The translations under genes and the position numbers were made by a program. The notes below the pieces were generated by a model that was not told where the DNA came from, made no database searches, and saw only the letters and a list, made by a program, of their open reading frames with translations. Shown piece by piece: positions 6,896 through 11,918 of a stretch of DNA of 11,918 nt. Origin of the DNA: Candidatus Aminicenantes bacterium UBA2199 (lineage in GTDB: Bacteria > Acidobacteriota > Aminicenantia > UBA2199). The stretch spans positions 14,585-26,502 of the forward strand of contig DCVB01000077.1 of assembly GCA_002327965.1 (NCBI GenBank), read 5' to 3'. Position 1 is the stretch's first letter, and each line of letters opens with the position of its first letter.

Positions 6896-8308
6896 ATGGC
6901 CACGACACCCTATTTCGTCCTGAGCCCGAATACTATTTTGAGCATGATCGGCCTGCTGCACGGCCCGGACAAAACGGTGCCCACGCCTGCGGAAGACTGG
7001 CGCCTGGCCAAGATCGACGTCGTCATCCCGGCTTTCAACGAAGAAGAGAGCATCGGCTTGACGCTGGCCGCGCTTTCCCGCCAGACCCTGAAGCCCGATC
7101 GTATCGTGCTGATCGACGACGGCAGCAGCGACCGCACGGTGTCCTATGCCCGCGATTTCGCGACGGCCAACGGCATGGCGATCGAGATCATCCAGCGCCA
7201 GAGATCGATCGGCAAGACGCCCACCCTCAAGCGCCAGTCCCGCGAGTCCAGCGCCGACGTCGAATTCATCCTCGACGCCGACACTATTCTCGAGTCCACC
7301 AATTACATCGAGCGCACCGTCGAGGAACTTTACAAGGCGGTGGGCATTGCCTGCGCTTGCGGCACCATCCTGCCCACGAGGCCTCGGGACCGCGAAGAGA
7401 TCATGCGCCTGCCGGCCATGGGCCATTTCTTGGCCGCCAGACCTTCCGCCGCCGCCTGCAGACCCTGTGGCCACTGGCACCGTTTCATGAAAGCGGTCAC
7501 CAGCCTCTATCGGGACGTTCTGTACATGTTCCTGCAGAAGTTCGTCTACTATGGCCAGTTGGTCCTTTTCGGCACCATCACCAACCCGGTTGGCTGTGCC
7601 GTGGCCTATCGGCGAAAATATGTCAAGGAGCTTTTCGACCACTTCGAGCCGATCCTGGGCGACGACCTGACCAACTCCGAGGATATTTTCATAGGTTTCG
7701 CGCTTAACAGCACCGGCTACCGCAATATCCAGCTGGGCGATGTCTTCGCGCGCTCTGAAGAGCCCGAATTATCTCACCTGCCGCGCCAGGTCTACATGTG
7801 GTCTTCATCCTTCCTGCAAAGCTGCTTTTATTTCAACGATCTTGTCAAGAGCCCTTTCAAGGCCTGGAAACGCGCCCAGCATCGAAGGCGGCAGCGCCGC
7901 GAGGGCCTGGAAGAGAAACGACGCATCGGCGAGCCCTACCGCCAGCCGTTCGGGCTAGATTTTACCCGGAAATTCGGCCGTCCGATCGGCTGGGTGATCC
8001 TGCTGTCGGCTGCGGAAAAGGTTTTTTTTCCTTTCGCCATGCTGCTGATGATGCTTTTGGGCTGGTGGGAGACGCTAGCCGTTACTCTGGCGGCTGAAAC
8101 CGCCGTCTCCCTGACAATCCTGGGCTTCGTCGCCCGCTCGCCCAAGGATGGGGTGTTCTATAAGTCGAATTATCGCGGCCTGCAATATTTCTTCAAAGGC
8201 CTGCTGGTCACACCGATTCGCTATTTGAGCTTGATCTATGACCTGGTAACGATCGGGATCTTTGTCTTTCATGTTTGGATCCTGAAAGAGAGGAAATGGC
8301 GAAAATGA
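6896..8308 (+). CDS. Membrane glycosyltransferase family 2, probable processive polysaccharide synthase
   Basis: This 470-residue inner-membrane enzyme probably polymerises an exopolysaccharide from a nucleotide sugar. The GT-A domain shows VVIPAFNEEESIG (42-54), the UDP-binding IDDGSSD (73-79), the metal-binding D-A-D at 127-129, an acceptor-side NPVGCAVAYRR (230-240), the catalytic base Asp263 in NSEDIFIGF, and QVYMW (298-302) where processive synthases have QxxRW. Three or four hydrophobic helices lie at about 364-413 and 430-460; no clear helix precedes the catalytic domain. The ATG at 6896 is preferred over an in-frame GTG at 6890 because GGAG (6887-6890) lies 5 nt before the ATG. Its stop overlaps the next gene's ATG. 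It resembles the E. coli YaiP type. An odd segment with C188-x2-C191-x-H193-x-H195 is noted. Confidence 0.88.
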   Translation: MATTPYFVLSPNTILSMIGLLHGPDKTVPTPAEDWRLAKIDVVIPAFNEEESIGLTLAALSRQTLKPDRIVLIDDGSSDRTVSYARDFATANGMAIEIIQRQRSIGKTPTLKRQSRESSADVEFILDADTILESTNYIERTVEELYKAVGIACACGTILPTRPRDREEIMRLPAMGHFLAARPSAAACRPCGHWHRFMKAVTSLYRDVLYMFLQKFVYYGQLVLFGTITNPVGCAVAYRRKYVKELFDHFEPILGDDLTNSEDIFIGFALNSTGYRNIQLGDVFARSEEPELSHLPRQVYMWSSSFLQSCFYFNDLVKSPFKAWKRAQHRRRQRREGLEEKRRIGEPYRQPFGLDFTRKFGRPIGWVILLSAAEKVFFPFAMLLMMLLGWWETLAVTLAAETAVSLTILGFVARSPKDGVFYKSNYRGLQYFFKGLLVTPIRYLSLIYDLVTIGIFVFHVWILKERKWRK

Positions 8309-10167
8309 ATCGAAGGAATCTCGCGATCTGCTGTGTCTTCTGGGTGCTACTGCCGATGGTCAATTGTTTCCGCGTCGCTCCGCCGATGACCGCGGTGCGC
8401 TCCGACCCCCCGGCCGGCGCCATTGTCCCGGTTGCTGGTATTCGGGCCGAAGAAGCGGGAGAGTGGGAGGAGGCCCTCGCCATTTATGATGCCGAGCTAG
8501 AGAGTGACCCATCCCGCTCCGACCTCTGGCTGCGCACGGCCGACATCCATTCCCGCCTCGGAAACCTGGACGCAGCCATCGCCGCCCTGGAAAAGGCGGC
8601 CGCGACGGGCGGCGGCAGCGAGCTCTATTTCAAACTGGCCCAGGCTCACTCGCTGGCCAACCAGGCCGAGGCCGCCTTCCAGGCCGTTGACAAGGCGTTG
8701 GCGCGGGAGCCGCGAAATCCCGAGTATCTGCGGGCCAGGGCGCAATTGGCCAATTGGACCGGACGGCCGCGCCTGGCCGCCGACAGCTACCGGCGATTGC
8801 ACTTGATCGCGCCCGCCGATGACGACGCGCTGCTGAACCTGGCCCGATCTGAAACCTGGAGCGGAAACCTGGATGACGCAATCCGCCATTACCGCCGCTA
8901 CCTGGCCGGCCATGCCAGCGAAAAAAGCATTTGGCTCGAATGCGTCAATGCCCAGTCCTGGAGAGGGAACTTTGCCGCCGCCCGCTCGCTCCTGGAACAT
9001 TACCGGGATATGTTCGGGACCGACGAGTCCTTTGGCAGGGCCCTAGTCGATTTACTGGCACGTGCCGACCTGCCTCGTGAAGCCCGGGCCCATAACCGGC
9101 AGGCGCTGCAAGCGGGACCGGACAATTATCAGACCTTGTTCAGCGAGGTTATCGCCCTGAAGAATGACAACCGTCCCCGGGCTGCCCTGGCTATGATTCC
9201 GCGCCTGGAGGAACTGCGCCCGGGGTCGCGCGAAAACCGCGAACTCGAACGCTTCGTGATCACACCGTTGCGCCCCGATGTCCGCTTGGACCCTTACGGC
9301 TATTATTGGGATTCCGATGACCTGCGCTCATCGGCCAGCAGCCTGGAGGCAGGGATCAACCTTAACCGCGAGTTGCGCCTGCGCGCCGGCTTCGAATTTG
9401 GCGCTGTGGAGGCGGCAACGGGCTCGCCTTTCGTCGCCGGCGACGGCCGCAGCCGCGTCTCGTGGCAGCGCCCCTGGATCGGGGGCACCTTTATCCTGGC
9501 TCCAGCCGTCACCCTCGGGGCCACCGCCGCCTGGCAGCTAATTTCCGGGCTTGATGGCCAACTGCTGGGAAGCGTGTTCGCCCGGGTGCGCCCCTCCGAC
9601 CGCTGGCGTTTCAACCTGAGCCTGAAACGCGATGTGCTGAGCGTTTCGCCGCTCTCTCTGTCGTTGGGCATACGCCGAGACTGTGCCCGGCTGGGCGTCG
9701 CTTGGGAACCGGGATGGCGCGGCGTGGTGGAGGCCGAAGCCGTCAGCGAGCATTACGGGGACGGCAACCGCCGCTGGGAGGCCAGCCTGGCGCCGCGCTG
9801 GAAATTGCTGCGCCTGGCCGCGTTCAACCTGGATGTCGGACTGCGGGGCTGGTGGTTCGGATACGAGCGCGACCTGCAGAACGGCTACTGGGACCCGGAG
9901 CTGTTCCGCAGTTACATGGCTCTGGCCTATGGGTACTGGAAGATCAGCGACAACGACGGAATCAGCATCGTCGCCGGGCTGGGCGTTGTGGGTGATGATA
10001 CCGACGACCGCATGAGATTCGGCTCCACCCTTGACGTCGAAGGGACACTGGGCATCTATCGCGACTTGATGCTCAAGGTGCACGCCGCCTTGTATCACAA
10101 CCTACGCCAGGCAAGCGGCGCCTTCCGGGCCATGGGTTTGAGTTTCCAGATCGTATACCGTTTCTGA
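8305..10167 (+). CDS. TPR protein with C-terminal YaiO-like outer-membrane beta-barrel
   Basis: The 620-residue protein probably guides a polysaccharide through the periplasm and outer membrane. Residues 1-25 are a signal sequence (MNRRN, then hydrophobic to about 20); Cys21 lacks a proper lipobox. Residues about 50-315 are TPR repeats (for example AGEWEEALAIYDAELESDPS and LGNLDAAIAALEKA). Residues about 322-620 show alternating amphipathic strands, a GYWDPELFRSY element like those in BcsC/PgaA/YaiO-type barrels, and a terminal VYRF whose final Phe suits BAM-mediated insertion. This arrangement corresponds to PgaA- or BcsC-like exporters, with the barrel closest to YaiO in size. The ATG at 8305 overlaps the synthase stop (ATGA); an in-frame ATG at 8296 is possible but would sit too close to GAGAGG. 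It is convergent with uvrB 48 nt downstream. Confidence 0.87.
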   Translation: MNRRNLAICCVFWVLLPMVNCFRVAPPMTAVRSDPPAGAIVPVAGIRAEEAGEWEEALAIYDAELESDPSRSDLWLRTADIHSRLGNLDAAIAALEKAAATGGGSELYFKLAQAHSLANQAEAAFQAVDKALAREPRNPEYLRARAQLANWTGRPRLAADSYRRLHLIAPADDDALLNLARSETWSGNLDDAIRHYRRYLAGHASEKSIWLECVNAQSWRGNFAAARSLLEHYRDMFGTDESFGRALVDLLARADLPREARAHNRQALQAGPDNYQTLFSEVIALKNDNRPRAALAMIPRLEELRPGSRENRELERFVITPLRPDVRLDPYGYYWDSDDLRSSASSLEAGINLNRELRLRAGFEFGAVEAATGSPFVAGDGRSRVSWQRPWIGGTFILAPAVTLGATAAWQLISGLDGQLLGSVFARVRPSDRWRFNLSLKRDVLSVSPLSLSLGIRRDCARLGVAWEPGWRGVVEAEAVSEHYGDGNRRWEASLAPRWKLLRLAAFNLDVGLRGWWFGYERDLQNGYWDPELFRSYMALAYGYWKISDNDGISIVAGLGVVGDDTDDRMRFGSTLDVEGTLGIYRDLMLKVHAALYHNLRQASGAFRAMGLSFQIVYRF

Positions 10168-10215
10168 AACGAACCGCCGGACGCGGCAGCGGGGGAAAGT
10201 CATTCGGTCTGGGAC

Positions 10216-11918
10216 CTAGAACAACTCGATCAGGAGGTTCTTGAGCTCCTTGACGCGGTCGCGCAGCACGGCGGCATTCTTGAAATCCAGGGCAGCGGCT
10301 TTCTTCTTCATGGCCGCCGTCAGCCTGGCGATCTCCTTCTCCAGCGCCGGGCGCGTCTTGAAGTCGACTGAAATCTCCTCCTCGCTCCTGCGCAGCCAAT
10401 AGTCGTCGTCCTGGAAGCTCTTGACCGTGCTGCGCACCGAGGCGGGACGGATGCCGTGCGCCTCGTTGTAGGCGATCTGGTAGCGGCGCCGGCGTTCCGA
10501 TTCGGCGATGGCCCGGCGCACCGAGTCGACCATGCCGTCGACGTAGAGGATGACCTTGCCGTCGATATGGCGGGCGGCGCGGCCGAAAGTCTGGATCAGC
10601 GCCGTCTCCGAGCGCAGGAATCCCTCCTTGTCGGCGTCCAGGATGATGACCCGCGACACCTCGGGGAGGTCGAGCCCCTCGCGCAGCAGGTTGATGCCGA
10701 TCAGGACGTCAAACTCGCCCTGGCGCAGCTTGCGGATGATCTTCACCCGGTCCAGGGCCTTGACCTCGGCGTGCATGTAGGCGCAGCGTATCCCCTGCAG
10801 GGTGAGGTAGTCGGCGAGCTTTTCGGCCATTTTTTTGGTCAGGGTGGTGACCAGCACGCGCCCTGATGGCCGTCCTGCCGCCACTCGACTCGTTTTCCTC
10901 CTGGGGGATACGGGGCCGGGCACGACGGCGCGGATCTCCTCGAGCATGTCGCGGACCGGGTCAGGGACGGTCTTGACGGTGATCTCGGGATCGACCAGGC
11001 CGGTGGGCCGCACCAGCAGCGAAGTGACCGATCCCTGCGCATCGGCGACTTCGAACGCTGCCGGCGTGGCCGACACGTAAAGGACGTTCTGCAGGCGTCC
11101 GGCGATCTCGGGAAAGTTCAGCGGCCGGTTGTCCAGGGCCGACGGCAGGCGGAAGCCGTATTCGACCAGCTTTTCCTTGCGCGAGCGATCGCCGGCGTAC
11201 ATGCCGTTGAGCTGGGGAACGGTCACGTGCGACTCGTCGATGATGGCCAGGTACCCCTTGGGGAAAAAGTCGAGCAGGGAATAGGGGGCCTCGCCGGGGC
11301 TGCGGCCGGTCAGGTAGAGGGAATAGTTCTCGATCCCCGGGCAATGGCCGAACTGCTCCAGCATCTCCAGGTCGTAGAGGGTGCGCTGGCGCAGGCGCTC
11401 GGCCAGATCCTCCTTTCCCTGGCCGCGAAACCATTCCAGGCGCTGCTGCAGTTCAGCCCGGATGCCGGCTGCCGCCCGCAGGATGCGCTCGCGGCGGTAG
11501 AAAAAGTAGTTGACCGGATAGATGCCGGCCTGGCTCCTTGGCGCAAGCGGCGCGGCGGTAAGGGCATCGAAGAACTCGATGCGCGCCAGTTGCCCGCTGT
11601 CGATGACCAAGCGCAGCGGGTTTTCCTCGCTGGTGGGAAAGATCTCGACCACCGGGCCGCGCACGCGGAATTCGCCGGCGGCCAGCAGCCCGTGGCTGCG
11701 GCGGTAGCCCAGGTCGACGAAGCGCTGCAGCAGATCCTCGCGCTGCAACGGGGCGCCGGCATCCAGCACCAGCCGCTGCTCGAGGAAATCTCCGGGAGCG
11801 CCGATGCTGTAAATGGCCGATACCGAGGCCACCACGATCGTTCCCCGCGCCTCCAACAGGTTGCGGGTGGCGTCCAGGCGCAGGCGCTCCAGCTCGGGAT
11901 TGATCGAGACCTCCTTGG
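10216..11918 (-). CDS. uvrB: UvrB excinuclease ABC subunit B, partial (N-terminus outside window)
   Basis: UvrB verifies DNA damage delivered by UvrA and recruits UvrC for incision. The visible 566 codons cover everything except about the first 100 residues; the frame is open through the right edge. Hallmarks in fragment numbering: VVASVSAIYSIG (28-39), GIENYSLYLTGRSPGEAP (194-211), DESHVTVPQLNGMY (227-240, the DEAD-like Walker B), EYGFRLPSALDNRPL, YVSATP (280-285), VLVTTLTKKMAE, INLLREGLDLPEVS, LDADKEGFLRSE, QTFGRAARH (442-450, motif VI) and a C-terminal UVR domain (about 525-562) that binds UvrC. About 16 extra residues lie between EEIRA and RVLVTT. Motif VI has F and H where QTIGRAARN is usual. 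The stop is TAG at 10216-10218. Confidence 0.98.
   Translation of the reverse strand, partial: KEVSINPELERLRLDATRNLLEARGTIVVASVSAIYSIGAPGDFLEQRLVLDAGAPLQREDLLQRFVDLGYRRSHGLLAAGEFRVRGPVVEIFPTSEENPLRLVIDSGQLARIEFFDALTAAPLAPRSQAGIYPVNYFFYRRERILRAAAGIRAELQQRLEWFRGQGKEDLAERLRQRTLYDLEMLEQFGHCPGIENYSLYLTGRSPGEAPYSLLDFFPKGYLAIIDESHVTVPQLNGMYAGDRSRKEKLVEYGFRLPSALDNRPLNFPEIAGRLQNVLYVSATPAAFEVADAQGSVTSLLVRPTGLVDPEITVKTVPDPVRDMLEEIRAVVPGPVSPRRKTSRVAAGRPSGRVLVTTLTKKMAEKLADYLTLQGIRCAYMHAEVKALDRVKIIRKLRQGEFDVLIGINLLREGLDLPEVSRVIILDADKEGFLRSETALIQTFGRAARHIDGKVILYVDGMVDSVRRAIAESERRRRYQIAYNEAHGIRPASVRSTVKSFQDDDYWLRRSEEEISVDFKTRPALEKEIARLTAAMKKKAAALDFKNAAVLRDRVKELKNLLIELF

Noticed and set aside
8362..8370. Lipoprotein signal at Cys21 of the barrel protein
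   Set aside because: The residues before Cys are M-V-N, which do not fit a lipobox (small residue at -1). A C-terminal barrel also makes lipid anchoring unnecessary.
10168..10215. Terminator between the convergent barrel gene and uvrB
   Set aside because: The 48-nt gap has GC-rich bases but no convincing stem followed by a T-run on either strand.

Overview
The window comes from a GC-rich Gram-negative bacterium. It encodes an outer-membrane beta-barrel protein with a C-terminal aromatic, secreted Sec-type proteins and a membrane-anchored lytic transglycosylase. The order cannot be fixed from the sequence. A DUF4416 gene together with AT-rich, multi-period short repeats between GC-rich genes would fit an uncultivated lineage such as Candidatus Aminicenantes or a related acidobacterial or deltaproteobacterial group; this is a low-confidence impression.

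Layout. Positions 1-363 hold no gene, only a patchwork of short degenerate tandem repeats of different unit length, ending in a possible promoter. Positions 364-3202 (+) carry a secreted TPR/beta-propeller protein and, 31 nt later, a DUF4416 protein whose last codons and stop lie inside a 14-bp tandem repeat. A membrane-anchored SLT-type lytic transglycosylase (3227-3889, -) and a secreted alpha/beta hydrolase (4043-5473, +) are divergent, with a well-formed promoter candidate for each in the 153-nt gap. Positions 5474-5816 are a gap with a possible small ORF and a possible promoter. A tightly packed three-gene operon follows (5817-10167, +): an extended SDR NAD-dependent nucleotide-sugar epimerase/dehydratase, a processive-type family 2 glycosyltransferase, and a TPR plus outer-membrane beta-barrel protein. 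The window ends with the C-terminal ~85% of uvrB (-), running off the right edge.

The most interesting unit is 5817-10167. The gaps are 2 nt and an ATGA overlap. The order is sugar-nucleotide enzyme, inner-membrane polymerase-like GT2, periplasmic TPR fused to an outer-membrane barrel. This is the minimal logic of a synthase-dependent exopolysaccharide system (compare Pga, Bcs, Pel) and most resembles the poorly understood E. coli yaiP (GT2)/yaiO (outer-membrane protein) pair with a dedicated epimerase added. The GT2 has an unusual Q-V-Y-M-W in place of QxxRW and no clear N-terminal membrane helices. Substrate and product cannot be read from the sequence.

The remaining genes are housekeeping (uvrB), cell-wall remodelling (transglycosylase), or of unknown role (DUF4416, TPR/propeller protein). 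No tRNA, rRNA, CRISPR array, insertion sequence or prophage gene was seen.
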